A DNA stretch of 64,000 bases from Emmonsiellopsis sp. PD_33. Its lineage: Eukaryota; Ascomycota; Eurotiomycetes; Onygenales; Ajellomycetaceae. The notes under the pieces are model-generated. The model did not search any database and had not been told where the DNA came from. It worked only from the letters and a program-made list of their open reading frames with translations. Positions 12,626 through 26,400 of this stretch are shown one piece after another (within the stretch, counting starts at the first letter, position 1; the number at the start of each line of letters is the position of its first letter). Location of the stretch: the NCBI GenBank assembly GCA_032988165.1, contig JANTQF010000113.1, positions 39,758 through 103,757 on the forward strand, written 5' to 3'. Made by a program: the position numbers and the translations under genes.

Positions 12626-13158
12626 TTGGTGCACACAATCAGAAATCATGAATGAATGAATAGATGACAGCATTGATATAGATAACTATGCTGAGTTCCT
12701 TTCCTCTTTTTCCTTTTCTTTTGTTGAGTATGCTACTCAATGCAATTCTCTTATTTCAATTTGTGATAGGCCTATTTGGTTGGAGCAGGCCTACAGCCTT
12801 GTAGCTGTACCAATGGCAATACTACCAGAAGAAAACCTCAAAGAATGGACTCACTGAACTATCAAATCCATCAAGCCATTCCTCAACAAATGCAGACTCT
12901 AGTGAGAAGAAAAATCTATAGTAGATCTTGTAGTTCCTTTTCTTTCTTGAGTCTCTGAACCTCTACCCACAAAAAGACACAGATATTACTATCATTATTA
13001 ACCTATTTCTCATTTATAAATGAGAGTTACTTGTCTATTCATTTCTTTATTAATATATACCTTCTAAGCATACTCAGTTAAACTCCATCACACATCATTA
13101 AACTCAGTCAGGAAAAGCACTAGCTTCACCATCAAAAATTGAGATTAACAGTGAGAAG

Positions 13159-15560
13159 ATGTTTAGCTCTATCAATTCCTCATTAGGCCTGCCTACATCT
13201 AGCAGTGCCTTGCCTCCTGAAAGCAGAATGGTTTATCAGCAGCTTATCATACTCATATTAGTTCCTGGATCCCTTAGAGCCCTCTCTTTTGATGGGAAGA
13301 ATGTCACTCAGTTCATCAATCAGTTCAATGCTGTGCTGAAGCTGCACCATGTTCCTGAGGATGAAGTCTTGATAGTATTACACAACTATTACTCTATGGA
13401 ACTGCAAGGCCATGTGGATTAGCTGATAAAGGACCTACAAACCTGAATGAAAATTAAGGCCAGATTGATGTCAGAGTTCTGGCAGGATGATACTTATCAA
13501 TAGATGTACAATTAAATCTACCTAAATGCCCTATCTAGTTTCAAATAATCTTTCAGCTGAGATATTCTTACTTTCTGCTGTCAATTCCATGCCATTGCTG
13601 AGCTACTAATTAGCTAGAATGAAATCTAGGAATCTCTTGCCTACTAATTGTTCTTACAAGGCCTGTCTGATGGAGTTCATAAGAAGGCTTTTTATAAGGC
13701 TAGGTTTGACCAAAACAACCCATCTGAGTGGAAGATTTCAAAGGTTTGTAAAGCTACAGCTGAATCTCAGGAAGTCAAGGAAAAGATAGCATAGATAATC
13801 ACACCTGACCTGAGTTCTCATATAATGCTACCTACTCAGCTGCCTTCTGCTTAACCTATCTTCAATCCATCTACCCTAGCTGTACTAAGACCTCAAGTGG
13901 CCCCCTCTGCACTACCTGCTTCTTCTAATTCAGCTTCAAGGAATTTGAATGACAGCTTGCTTGAATCTCTCATCAACCAGATGGATGCACTGTCACTGAC
14001 TATCATAGGTTTCCAACAGTAGGAGAATATACAATAATCAGCTGTGGTACCATGCATCTTCACCCACCAGGGATCTATCAATCCTGCTTGAGATCTCACA
14101 AACATTTCCTATTATAAGATACAGCATGGCCCTGGCAGTTCATATCAACCTCAATCTGAAAGCATGTCACAATATGATCACCCTCCTCATGCCTGTTAGG
14201 GTTATAGCAACTTCTCTCACATACTCTCTTAGTGTCTCCAAATCAGCAAGCTGATTGACCAGGGAAAGATCCATCAAAATAGAATGAGCAAATATTTTGA
14301 CAGACATGTGATGTAGTATGGCCTAAAAATCAATATAAACTAGTATAAACCACACATTGTCATCATTAAGTATACTCTTAAGTAGAGATTCACACCTCCC
14401 ATTGTCTTATTAGCAGTAAAACTTCATAATAATAGCAGCATTCTTGTTTCCTCTGACAGCAGCCTATTACCCACAGTCAATTTTATTAGCATATATAATA
14501 TTGGGTTTGAAAGCAGTGCAGAAGAAGGCAACTCAGACAGCAAAGTAGAAGAGATTACTAGTATGATGATTGCTCAGGCTGCTATAGGAAATAGTAAGAG
14601 TAAAGAGTCAGCTGCTGATAAGAATCAATCTACACTCTTTAGTTAGATTGAAAAGAAGAAAGCCCTATCTTCCACTCATTCTTAAAGGGTCAGTCATTAT
14701 TTAGATGGCTCCCAAAAATTAGTTTTATTTGCTGAGGACATCATCTTACCTTTACTCAATCTCAATGAATCACAGACCTTTCTCAATAGTCAACTTCAGG
14801 AAGAAATGCCAACTCAGCTGATCAATGAAGCTGTGTCTGATACTGAGATAATCAAAGCACCTGAGATTCAGAAGAAAATCATCCTCTATCATCCTAGAAA
14901 GTCTAAAGGGCTGAAACTATCTACCAAAATGAGAGACAAGGAGAACTGTGTCACTGCAACCCAGACAGTCTTTGAGAAAATCATGTGTCAAGAAATCATC
15001 AGAATTTAGCTTAAGGATATTATGACCTGCTCTGCCCAGTTGTAGCAGACATTCTTCCAGAATCTTTCAGCTGAAATTCAATAGCATATGATTAAGGAAG
15101 AATCTACTAGAGTCTCCTTTATTCAGCTTTCTCATCATGTCTCAGAATATGATCCTCAGTAGAACCTGGTGTCCATTGGCCATATCAAGTTTTCTGTTAG
15201 TATCAGAAAAGGTTGAACTGAAGTCATATTTAATAGAGGGGTAAAGATCAACTGCATGGTGAAGAGTACTACCTTGAGTTTTGACCTGATCATTCAGAAA
15301 GATATTCTCAAGTTAATTCTTGATGCTAGTGGTCAGCACAGTGATATCATTGAAATCTATAAGGATGTCTCAGTTTATGTTGGATCTATATCTGTGCCTC
15401 AAACCTTCTTCATCCTAGAGTGCAGTTCCCATGAGTGCATTCTAGGCTGTCCCTATGAAAATGTGACTTAGTTAGTGTGACAGACAGATAATGTGGGTAG
15501 TATCACTATTATGATTTTTAACCCAGATAATGAGACCAACTAGGTATCTTTCCTTGGCTA
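13159..15560 (+). pseudogene. Degenerate gag-protease frame of the 11.4-kb element
   Basis: An ATG at 13159 opens a frame that can be followed with stops to about 15560. The N-terminal part (13159-13422) ends in a capsid-like segment (SFDGKNVTQFINQFN motif). A linker rich in acidic residues follows at about 14500-15010. A retropepsin-like domain at about 15220-15470 retains the C-terminal motif CILGCPYE, equivalent to the family's LLGLPFE. The catalytic Asp-Thr-Gly is no longer readable (VKSTT in its place). This frame is offset by one from the RT frame, so expression would have needed a frameshift. Confidence 0.7.
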
Positions 15561-16289
15561 TTCTCCAGGAGACTATAGCAACAGACAGCTGGATGATCTT
15601 CATGGCAAGTGTCAGCCTTTAAACTAGAAGTGCTGAGTCTGACTGATCTTCATGATGGTAGTAGTAAGTAAAGAGATGAAGTTAGAGTCAGCAGCATCAG
15701 TATGATGAATAGCAGGGTAGAAATTCTATCACATAAGAGTAGTGAGAGGAAATCCAGCTAATTATAATTTCCCAGTCTGGGGCTAATAAATACCTCCAGC
15801 CAATCAGAGGTTACCATTCAATTATCCCAGAAATCTCTACTATGTGTTCTCACCATTCTATAATAGTACTTTCAGTCATCCTCATGTGCTACATTTTCTT
15901 TCTTACAGTGCTCTGTCTCTAAAATTCATTGAGTTTATGGCATTTAATTATACAATCTTTCTCTCTATGATTCTACTGAGCCTTCTCCTTGATCTTGTCA
16001 CCTGATTGTCACCACACTGTACAAGTAAAAAGCAGATAAGATTCAGCCTCTCAATATGCTAGTGACAGATGGAGGGATGCCTAATAGGATAGATCAGTAG
16101 AGAGAGATTCATCAGAAATGATATTAAGATAACATTAAATTTACAAAGAATCTATCTTCATCTTACAACCACCTGATCATGCCTTGTTTCTTGGATTGCC
16201 AGTGTGACTCTCACCTCACATCAGACAGAATAGAAAAGCTTCAAATCAGATCTATTTTGACACCCTAAGAATACAAGCTGCTGATTGAG

Positions 16290-19248
16290 ATTTTACTCAG
16301 GCAGGAGAAGACATTAGCATGGAGCTTCAGTGATTATGGAAAACTGGCTGAGAAAGTCTCTCTGCTGATTAAGATTCATACTGTTGAGTATGAAGTATAG
16401 TAGGCCTCTGAGTTTCCTATTCCTCAAAAATTGCTGCCAATGATTATAGATATACTTTGTGAGTGAGTTGATTCCAGTGTCTTTAAATATTACTATAATT
16501 TATATTAGAATAAATGATTTCTCATTAAGAAGAAGGAGTCTGGGAAATACTGAATCATCAATGCCTGTATGGATATAAATGCTATTACAGTTTAAGATGC
16601 CTATATCCCTCCCAGTGCTGATGCTTTTATAGAAGATTTCACTGGGTAAGTTATCATTAGCATGATAGATTTCTTTTCTAGATATAATCAGATCACTTTG
16701 CATGAGGATAGCTGCAACATAACTATCTTTCAAATCCTAATTGACCTTCTTCACCAGATAATATTACTATAGAGTGTCACAAATTCTATTGCCACCTTCT
16801 GCTGAGTCATAGCTCATATTCTCTACTTGAATATTTCTCATTAGGCAGATAATTTCATGGATAACATCAGTGTGAAAGGTCTGTAATCTCAGTACAACAA
16901 TGAAGAGGTTATACCAGGAATTCATCAGTTTGTTTTAAAGTATCTTCAAAATCTAGATCAGACTCTAGTTAGCATCAAGCTCTTAAATATATGCATTTAG
17001 ATTGCAAAATCTGAGTTCAGCTACTTCAGCATGATTCTTGTTGAATATATCATCAATGCTGATAGGTGCCATTCTGAGGCCACTAAAATTATCAAAATCA
17101 TTGAGTGGCCCAAACCAACTGAGATCATTGGGGCCTGTGCCTTCATCAGCATTTATGTGTATTATCACATCTGAATTCTAAACTTTGCCCTCATTTCCAA
17201 CTCAATCTATATGCTGTTCAAGAAAAATGCCTTTTTCATCTAAGGACCCAAGCAATTAAGTGCCATGTCAGTTCTGAAGATAGTACTAACAACTGCTCCT
17301 ACTCTGTACTGCATTGATTATTCCAATGATGCTGGGGATATCATGGTTACAACTAATATCAGCAAGTATGACTGGGGAGGAACACTAAGTCAGCAAGATG
17401 TTGGGAATAGGAAGCTACATTCCTATCAATATGAAAGTGGGATTTAGAGCTCAGCAGAAGTAAAGTATAACACAGGAAAGTAAGAGTATCAAGCTGTCCT
17501 TAAAATATTAAAGAAATACTAATATTATCTGTATGATATTCACTTCATTCTCAAAACTGACATAAAAACCTTGATTACTCAGCTTAACTGAATGGTCACT
17601 GATCTTCCTGGCACTCTAGTGACTAACTAACTTGCCTGAATTTAGATGTTTGATTTTGATATTCATCACATTTCTGAATAGATTCATAGTGCTGCTGATG
17701 ATCTTTCTTGATGATCACCTGCTAATGATAAAATATCTAAGAATCAAAATATCAATGAATTCATTGAGGTAGAGCTCAATTACATCAGTATGGCTTCTAC
17801 TACTATCCCTAACTTCAATGTTCCTGACAATACTAATAGTAAAGAATCCCATGTTTTTTTATCATCCTATTTCAATCACAGCAAATCAATCATCAGATAT
17901 CTCACCACCTTGAAGCAGCCTGATGATATCCCTCATAAGGTTTTCCCAAAGTGGTGTAAGTATGTACTGAACTATGTGGTGCATGAGCAACATCTATTTC
18001 ACCAGTCAGGTAAAGGGATTCCACTGAGGTATGTGGTGGATGATCCAGATGAGCAGAAGGAAATCATTACTCAGATGTATGATAAGTCAGGCTATAAAGG
18101 CTGCAAGGCAATCAACCATAAGATCTCTTAGTAATATTAGTGGGAAGGCCTGTTCACTGATGTCAAGGCATATTACAAGAGATGCTATGAGTGTCAGTTT
18201 CAGAAAAGTAATCACCTCAAAGAGCTGCTGTATCCAACTCACCATAACTATTTGTAGAATAAGTAGTGTATTGATGTCATCAAGTTTCTGAAGAACTGGG
18301 GGAAATTGTGTGTGATTATTACTTGGAATGACCTCACTAGCTGGATTGAAGATCAGCTCCTCACACATGTAAAAGCAGAACACATGGCCCAGTTCATTTA
18401 TAAGAATATCATATACTGACATGGCTGTTTCTGAGAAATGGTATGTGATGGTGGGCTGGAAAATCAGAAGTGAATCAGGATTCTCACTACTAAGTATTAT
18501 GTTAAGTAGATAATGATTTTACTGTACAATATGAAAGTAAATAGTATGATTGAATATAGCTATCACTCTATTTTAGATGCACTAGCAAAGCTTACTGTAA
18601 ATAGGAGGAATTGAGTTAATCATTTTCACTTAGCATTGTAGGTAGATCATGTCTCCATTTAACAGTCAACAGGTAAGATGCCATTCTATCTGTAATATGA
18701 CTATAATGTTATCCTCCCTATTGAGCTTGAGGTACTAATATAGCAAACACTTTCATAGCACACTATTTGCTCTTATGCCAACTTAATATACATGCAGATT
18801 CAACAGTTAGAGAGACAGAATGAGAACCTAGAGAAGGCAGCCTTTCACCTGCAGTGTATATAAGAGAAAAATCAGAATCTATTCAATGAAATTAAATAAT
18901 TAGTATGCAATTTAGTTCAGGTGGGAGATCTCATCCTTCTGCATGATACTAAAATAGAGATATCCTATTCCATTAAACTTAACTTCCAATGATTGGGTCC
19001 ATATTATGTATAAGAAGCAAATCATGAGAAAAACACTTACTACCTTAAAGAACTGGATGGCACATCATTCCACAACACCACTGCAGGTAACCAGATAAAG
19101 AAATTTTACCTTCATAATGACTAAATACTGGCAGTGTTGGATAATGCAGATCCAGTGGAAAATAGTGGTGAGGAGAAAGAAGATGTGAGTGGGAGAGAGA
19201 ATACTTTGTAGTCTCTAATTCCTCATGATAAAAGTTTTACAGTTATTA
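16290..19248 (+). pseudogene. Degenerate RT-RNase H-integrase frame of the 11.4-kb element
   Basis: Reverse transcriptase is seen from about 16300, with FMDN at about 16855 where FVDD is expected. It is followed by an RNase H domain (17265-17700; YESGI motif near 17435). Integrase spans about 17790-18880, with the H2C2 zinc-binding module (HEQHLFH near 17985, CYECQFQ near 18190). A GPY-type module follows at about 18990-19110. Layout and motifs match a widespread fungal Ty3 lineage. Stops lie at Arg, Trp and Gln positions throughout. Confidence 0.8.
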
Positions 19249-19661
19249 TCTGATTACTGTATTTATTTCCTTATTCTGTTCATTCTTTCTTTATTTCCTT
19301 TATTTGGCTGTATCTGCTCATCAGTTTATTTCCTTTATTAGCTATCTCTTTATGGTTTAAATGCCAGTATGAGTAGTATGCTAGGATCTGGATGCATCTT
19401 CACATTCCTTTGCAGTTTTCTTTGTTTCTTTCATTTTATAGCTATTAAAATAGTAGTATGCCTTTCTTATTCTCTCATTTTGCTGGCCATGGCTGCCTTT
19501 TGCATCTTGCATTTGAAAAACCATAAGAGTACACTCTGCCCTGCATTCTCCTTTACTTCTCTTTCACCATCATCACAGATATCTTAGCCTTGCCTTTAAA
19601 CTAACTTACACAACTTATGATAACACCATATCTATGATTTCCCTCACCACCTTCCTGCAAA

Positions 19662-22440
19662 ATGTCAAACCATCAAAATCTGTGTGCTCTGGCCCTAAAG
19701 CCCACTAACTCCCTTACCTTGATTGAGTATGGGAAGAAAAAGTTGTCAACCATCAGAGAGATTTAGAAGTATATTAATACTCTTAATAGGCATGCAGCTT
19801 CATACTACTAGGTCCAGTGTGAAATCACCAATCTAATTATGAGTAAATATGAAGATAGAGAGGAGGAGATCATTGCATATTTTGAATGGATGAAGAAGGA
19901 TGAGGCCTGACAAGCAGTAATATTTAAAGCTAACTTCTACTATTAGATAGTGAAGATCTGTTGCATGGCAGAGACAGTTAGGGTTTGCTGAAATCACACT
20001 TCAGAAGGATATAAAACTTGTGTGAAATACTAGGGGAAGGCTATTACTAATGAATTCTGATTAATGCTGAAGAAGGATAAATGATGTAGATGTGTAGTAA
20101 CTCTCACAAGAAATTACAACTATTTATCTGTAGTGGAGAGAATCAATCAGGTGATGTGGATTTAATTATCTTAAAATCCTGGGAAGGGTAAAAAGCTTCA
20201 TAAGGAACTGATGCTTTCAGACCTTGAGAATGCCTTAAGGCTAGATTTTGTTGGCCTTAAGTTAAATATAGAAGTCATCCATGCTACTGGGCTTTATGTT
20301 AGTCCTGGTAGAATTCTTACTGTAGATGCCCTACTATCTCTCTCTATGTCTATTAACTTTTGCCCATCAATCTTTTTATCTTCATTCTCTCAAAATCTTC
20401 AGCATCAGCCTCCTCCAGCTTTACTACATAATTCCCATATGACTAGCTAAACACCTCTACTTTCTCCTTATTCTCCTCAGGATAATCACTGCTATTCTGA
20501 ATTGATTCTCATATTTCCTTCTACTTTCTCATCTAGTACTTCTCAAAACCCTGGCTCTATTTTACCTGCTCCTTGCTCACAACATGTCTCTAGTCAATTA
20601 GTTTCATTAATAGCTATCTCCCTGTCTAATGTCAGCCTCTCCCATTTTGCCAGCCTATCACCAGAAGAAATGGCAGAGCTTGAGAATCAAAATGCTAATA
20701 AGGAGGATTCTGATGTTGCTGAAGCTATTGAAAAGTATTGAGAGACTAACTATTATAGATGTGTGTGTTGTTAGAATGTCAAGCCTGCCTTAAAAGCTCA
20801 GCTCAACAATGTAAAGAAGCTAAATGATAGTTAGCTTATCAAGCTTCTAAATTAGCTTGTAAAACTATCATTCTCTTTTCCTTTGTGCTATCACCATGCC
20901 ATCAATTTTGAAGGGAAAATTAGTTTGCTGACTCAGAGTTTGGACCAGGCAGCTTTGACATCTAGGCTCAAGGCTGTCATTAATAGCTGCAGAAATCTTG
21001 GCTGAATCCACACTACTAATAGTACTTTTCATTATTTTTGCAAAGAGTACCACCCTGCCTACTCAGAGGATCTTCTTCAGATATATTACATGAAGCATGC
21101 TACTCTCCCTACTATTACTCCATCAAACTGGGTGAGCATGTTGAAGAACCTCAGCCTGGGAAGTATAAATGTAGACCTCATACTGAATAGCTAAGATATA
21201 GATGACTCTTTATCTCTTCCAATTTTCTTCTGACTCTAAATAGAAATAGCTGTGGGAAATGTGCTCACTGCATACAACACACTTGGAAAAATGATAGTAC
21301 ATGAATGGAATATATACTCATTTCATTAGCAAAAGGATCAGAAGTCACTGAGGTGGCTCTGCATGATACTCTATAGAATTGTTCAGCAGATAATTCATCA
21401 GAACTCAGTTTACTATATCTGGTATGTTACTTTTTGTCTGAATCATCAGATGAGACTCATCTCCTACCCTTATTATACTAAGTTTACTAGAAAGAGGAAT
21501 AGTACATTTTTCTGGCATATTAATATTAACATTCAGTGCCTCACTGAGAAGAATTACAGTGTGAATATGATTCAAGGGTCTATCAGCATAATAAATGAGA
21601 ATCATACAAACTGCATAACTGTGATTCCTGGCATGCATCACTGTGTCTCTAAGTAGAATCACTGACTTTATGGAAGGGGGTTTCCAAATGGCAGAATCAT
21701 TCAGAACATCTCCCTGTAGATGCTCACTAATCAAAATTTACAGGATTTTAAGATTAGCTGAAAGATCATTCTTTACAAATAGAGAGATGTACAAATCACC
21801 ATGCCACACATTCTCCATGAGAGTACTGGCCTGACTATAATTAAGTAGAGAATGATGCTTCTATGGTTCATTAAAATTCAGAAAGATAATAAGTCTTTAG
21901 AAGTTCCAGAGAGCAACACATAGGAGTAACTCTTATAGATGAATTGAGATCTCATTTATAGACCTACAACACTCTCCAGCCTACTTATTCTATATGATAG
22001 TATTTTTTATTGCTTTTCTATCATCATGGCTGTGACAGATCTTAATGCACTTTCTGAAGCTTTAATTGAATATTAATGATGAGATGATCCTTTAGTTCAG
22101 AGAGAGTAATAGATTCTTTTTGATCTGGTGTCTGATCAACCAGCTAAGAATTATATTCTAGCCTGATATAAGAGAGCTATGGGGGCTGCAGTTCATGCCT
22201 TCATAACTGTGATGAATGCTGAGAAACAGCTGTTCAGTTAGTAGAGTTTCTTTTACTACTATTATAATAATATTCCTTTTAATTCTATCATTAGTGACTG
22301 TGTAGCTGCAGAAGGAGACACCATTGAGATCCCAGTTCATAGTTATGAGGAGATAGATGTTAGCTAGTCAATCCAGTTAATCATGATTTCCTGCCTTAGA
22401 GCTGGGAAATGTTTTAGCCAATCAGAGCCTGCTGTTCTGC
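19662..22440 (+). pseudogene. Extra ORF downstream of pol; putative Fe(II)/2-oxoglutarate dioxygenase relic
   Basis: An ATG at 19662 opens a single frame followable with stops to about 22115; a 1-nt shift near a T-run then continues it to about 22370. Total about 900 codons. Residues about 1-230 are unidentified, and a Ser/Pro-rich linker follows (about 20380-20640). The C-terminal half looks like the double-stranded beta-helix of Fe/2OG dioxygenases. The metal motif HxD is seen as H-I-N (21516-21524; Asn is one G-to-A from Asp). Next comes VIPGMHH, like the PG.H element of phytanoyl-CoA-type enzymes. A distal His lies about 100 codons on (MPHILHES, His at 21816), then an Arg at 21849. TGA, TAG and TAA codons interrupt it. 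The domain call is by motif recognition only. Confidence 0.55.
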
Positions 22441-23407
22441 TATAATTGCTGCCCTTATCACTACTGGCACATGTTTGTTTTTCTCATCACATTACTCAGT
22501 CTATTTTCTTGTGGTTTTAGTTTCTACCCTCTCTGCCCATCTTCATGCTGTGTTTCCTCCACATTTTCCTTATTTTTCTTTTTGTTTTTCTATGCTCAGT
22601 GTGCTGTTACTCTATGTTTATTTTCCTCACTATTTTTACTTTCCTTTCTGTGCTCACTTATCTGTATATATCTTGCCCTGCATCTTCTACTCTTAATCTC
22701 ATCTGCCACATTTTCCTTCTCTACTCTCTATTTCCTTGCATTCCTTCATCTTTATTATCTGTACTACTTGCCTCAATCTTCATTTACCACCTGTCACCAG
22801 CTGCTCTACCTACCTAGGGCACACCTTTTCTTTCCCTTATGATGGGACTATGGATCTTATCACATATAAGATTATTAGTATAAAGCCATGTACTTGCAGG
22901 CTGCTCTGCCTACTTAGGGTACATCCTTCCTTTATTGTCAACCTGCTCATTCATTTCTCTGGGCCTTACCTCTACTCAGTAGTTTACATGTCCTAGGGCC
23001 ACACTCTGCTCTCCCCTCATTCAGAAACCTCTTGCTGATCCTGTTTCAGCTCCTATCTCTATCTCTGGCCATGAGGACTACTACCCCACAATTTCATGGT
23101 TCAAACTGTTGATGAACTGTCCTGCCTGGGCCTCTACCTAAAAATACCAGTTATATTTACTGCAGCCCAGGAGGGGCTTTATCATTGCTGACTTGCTCAT
23201 CCATTTCTGGGCTGCCTCCTTGCCTTGATGCAGCTGCTTTCTTGCAAACAGACAATTCAACACACAGTGCATGGCCACTTATTGGCTGACTTTGAGACTA
23301 CATAGTTGAATTGATTTTGAGATAATGTATTCAGATCTGTTGCTCTCACCACAAAACTAAGCCATTCTTTTATTTACTGAGTTGGTAAATTGAGGGGAGG
23401 GGAGATA
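22441..23407 (+). other. Non-coding 3' region and polypurine tract of the 11.4-kb element
   Basis: No gene is supported here. The segment 22470-22840 is strongly pyrimidine-rich, so short ORFs look hydrophobic without being membrane proteins. The CTGCTCTGCCTAC-type phrase repeats near 22800 and 22905. The purine tract TTGAGGGGAGGGGAGATA ends at 23407 immediately before the LTR and is the plus-strand primer site. Confidence 0.7.
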
Positions 23408-23726
23408 TGTAGTAGGGATCTACTATTAGGTCAGATCAATTTTTCACTGAGGCTTTTTGCTGCCAAGCACAGTCATGAAGATAGATATTTTCCTTTCATT
23501 GTGAGACATCATCTATTTATTTGTGAATTTCTCATGCTAGTACATACTTCTTTGAGATAGATCTTTTATTTCTTTTGTGTGTTACCTTATCATTCTATTA
23601 CTGTGTTGTTTTGTACTATAGATTGCCAATACATTCCTCCACTTTGATATTGATATCAATTCTTTTCTTGTGTTTGTCACTGCTCTGTTCAGTGCTGCCT
23701 GATGCACACACCCTGTCCCTGCTTCA
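23408..23726 (+). repeat. 3' LTR of the 11.4-kb element
   Basis: 319 bp, TGTAGTAGGG to CTTCA, the partner of 12307-12625. Differences from it are largely C/T and G/A. Confidence 0.92.
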
Positions 23727-26400
23727 TTAATAGTGTGTGGAGATTCCTTTAGTAACTCTGATATATTCAGATTGTCATTCAGCTCATACTAGAGCTGTTT
23801 CTTAGATAGACTAAGAGCCAGTAGCTTTACTGTAAGATCAACTAAATATACACCTATAGTGTTGTATTTCCTGAGAGTACTAATGTGAGATCTTCATGGG
23901 ATTATGACCTGCCTATCCATATTATTTATAATATGGGCAAATAGGAGATTATAGTCCATAATTTGCATATATACCTGAAATAGGAGCATGGCTGGGTTGA
24001 AGATATAGTCTCTATTAGTTAGTAATTACTCTTCTTTATTAAGGTAGCATCTGAGGGGAATTTTCACCTCTGATCTGAAGGAAATAATGACTTTAATATC
24101 TAAATATACTAATTTAATGACTTAATGATCTTTTCTTAGTATCATTAAAATTTTGACTTCTACATCCTCACATGACTTTATCTGTAGCATCCTCTTATCT
24201 AAATTTATGGTGATGCTCTCTGGCACCATATTATCTATACTGAGTAATAAATTGATATGGAAGTTGTTGATGACATATACCTTCACTGAGATTTAGGCAA
24301 GCACTAATATATATTCTCTGTCTAGTAGAATTACTGATAATATAAGTGGAATTATAATTATTTTAGAGGATTCTATAGAGTCTCTGATGCCCCTAACTGG
24401 TATTTATAAGTATGATAGGTGTAGTATCTTATTATATTATTACTCTAGGAACTTCTTGCTTATGAGGGTCATTATGCAGCCTAAATCTATATATATTAGT
24501 AATAGCTTGAAGCTATTCTGATAGAACACCATAATAATAATATACTTCTAGTTGTAAAATGCATATCTATATGGTGTATTCAGATCCACTGGTTGCTAAG
24601 ATACTATTACCCTTAATATATAATTAGGGCTTGCATGAAAGGCTTGTGGAGTTACTATGCAAGTCTTCAAGTACTTATATAGATTATTATGTGAATTAAA
24701 TACTTCACTATATCTATAATAAGTGGCTGTTGTGGAGTCTACATGAAATGTATCTACTTCTGAGTTATACATACTATCATTATATGATTACTCCTGTGGA
24801 TCATCCATAGGCATTTCTATATTATTATAGTAAGAGTTGAACTCAGCCTTCTAGCTATATAGATCTTCTGTGGACTCCTCTGACTTCTTGGGGTCAGTGT
24901 GGAATACTACTTATTTGCATGGCTGCTGATTCTATAGCTATCTGCTGAGCTAGATCATATTTTTACTAGTAAGTACTAGGAGCTGAAGTTACTATTTTAG
25001 GGCTAGCAGTTTGAAATGATCTTACTAGGCTTTGCCTTAGTAGTTTCTGTTGTGCTGGTTGTAGTGGCTGCTATATTAATTATTATTTCCACTGTAGCTG
25101 CAGTACTATTTATTGGCATAGTTCTGTGCCTGGTACCTGAGCTGGTACTAGTAAGTAGATCATTCAAATTGATAGGGATATAATCCTCTACTATATCTAT
25201 AGTAATTATTCTGAGAAGTAAAGTTATCATAATAGAATCCATGCTAATTATACATACTATTTGTATATTAATCACCACTTGTAAATCAATCTGTCTAATT
25301 AATTTACTTGTGATGAATGATCTCTATAAACTTCTTGATAATCATATTCTTCTCTAGTTCATTAATAATAGCTTACAGGGTGACATCCAGGTTGTTCCAT
25401 GCATGTAGGACTTAAGCATACTTGATATCTTCTTAGCTGCAGTGTTTGGCAGCTGAAGATATGTTCAGAATGTAGGAGGTTAAACTGTGCTTATTATAAA
25501 GATTTTAGAGTAAGTACTTTATCTCATTAAGTTTTTATAGTACTTAACTACTCTTAATGTAAAATTATTATTAGAGAATCTTAATCCACTCTTCTACTCC
25601 ATTGTTAGTTATAATAAGGCCTATATAAGTAATATCATTAAGCTTCTAATTCTACCAGAATTCTGTTTCTTTCTTGAGGTATGAATCTAAGTTCTGTTGG
25701 ATTCTTACTATATCTCTAGTTAGAATGGCAACCTTAAGCCAGTTAATAAATACATGGATGTCCTGATAATATATCTTATCTTTCTTATTAATAATATCAT
25801 TATAGCCCCATAATGTTGGTGCATCAGGGTAGAAAAAACCAATATCCTGAGGTTTCCATGAAGTAATTAAGATCAATAGTGCAGATAGAGGCTATACTGA
25901 TAGCTAGACTGATACTAGCTGAGCAGTAGCAGCCCTGATATAAGAGAGTAATTCTTATAGGGTTTACATCTAGTATAGAGTGAAGCCTGTATTGTTAGTG
26001 AATTCACTAGTAGTACCTGCAGTAGCTGGAGTACTATTTATATTTAACATGTTATCTAACTATCTAATAGATGGTAGTTGTAAGGTTTATTCTCTATCAG
26101 TTAAAGTTATATTTAAGGTCTCTGGAGACTCTGTGAGTATTAGCTGTAGTGCTCTGCTAAATAATGTGCTACTTGATACCAGGTTAATTTGTAAAAGTAG
26201 TTGAGTTAGATAGGGCAGGATGTTACCCTCTAAGTGTAGCTTTAGATCTAGTAGAAGATATACTTATCTTACTGATAAAGTCTTAAAGAATGTTTCCTCT
26301 CAGTAGTTGAACATGTAGCTTTACTTGAAGCAATCTGTGTGGCTATGAAATTTAATAATTACTTAATTAAGTAATAAGTAGTTAATGGGCCAGTCTGATG
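23727..26400 (-). pseudogene. Gag-protease part of the third (split) Ty3/gypsy element
   Basis: The minus strand from about 26400 down to 23727 carries a low-complexity N-terminal region, then a capsid domain. The stretch 25876-25652 shows the family pattern with GFFYPDAP, YYQDIHVFINWL and an ILTRDIV-type segment. A spacer follows, and then a retropepsin-like region at about 24450-24050 (readable VINNFHINLLL and a following MVPESI). Its 5' LTR could not be delimited, so the right boundary is approximate. At 23727 the frame continues directly into 12306 once the inserted element is removed. Confidence 0.7.

Larger units (their letters stand above)
12307..23726 (+). mobile_element. 11.4-kb Ty3/gypsy retrotransposon carrying an extra ORF after integrase
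   Basis: Direct 319-bp LTRs (12307-12625 and 23408-23726) bound an 11,420-bp element. TTAA occurs on both sides (12303-12306 and 23727-23730), a 4-bp duplication, or 5 bp (TTAAT) if the LTR is taken to begin one base later. Removing the element and one copy of the duplication restores a continuous minus-strand reading frame in the host element. Contents in order: LTR, primer site, gag-protease frame, RT-RNase H-integrase frame, an additional ORF of about 2.7 kb, a pyrimidine-rich 3' region, polypurine tract, LTR. All frames carry RIP-like stops. Confidence 0.9.

Noticed and set aside
22470..23000. Overlapping hydrophobic ORFs that look like membrane proteins
   Set aside because: The DNA is pyrimidine-rich, so Phe, Leu and Ser dominate in every frame; no conserved motif.
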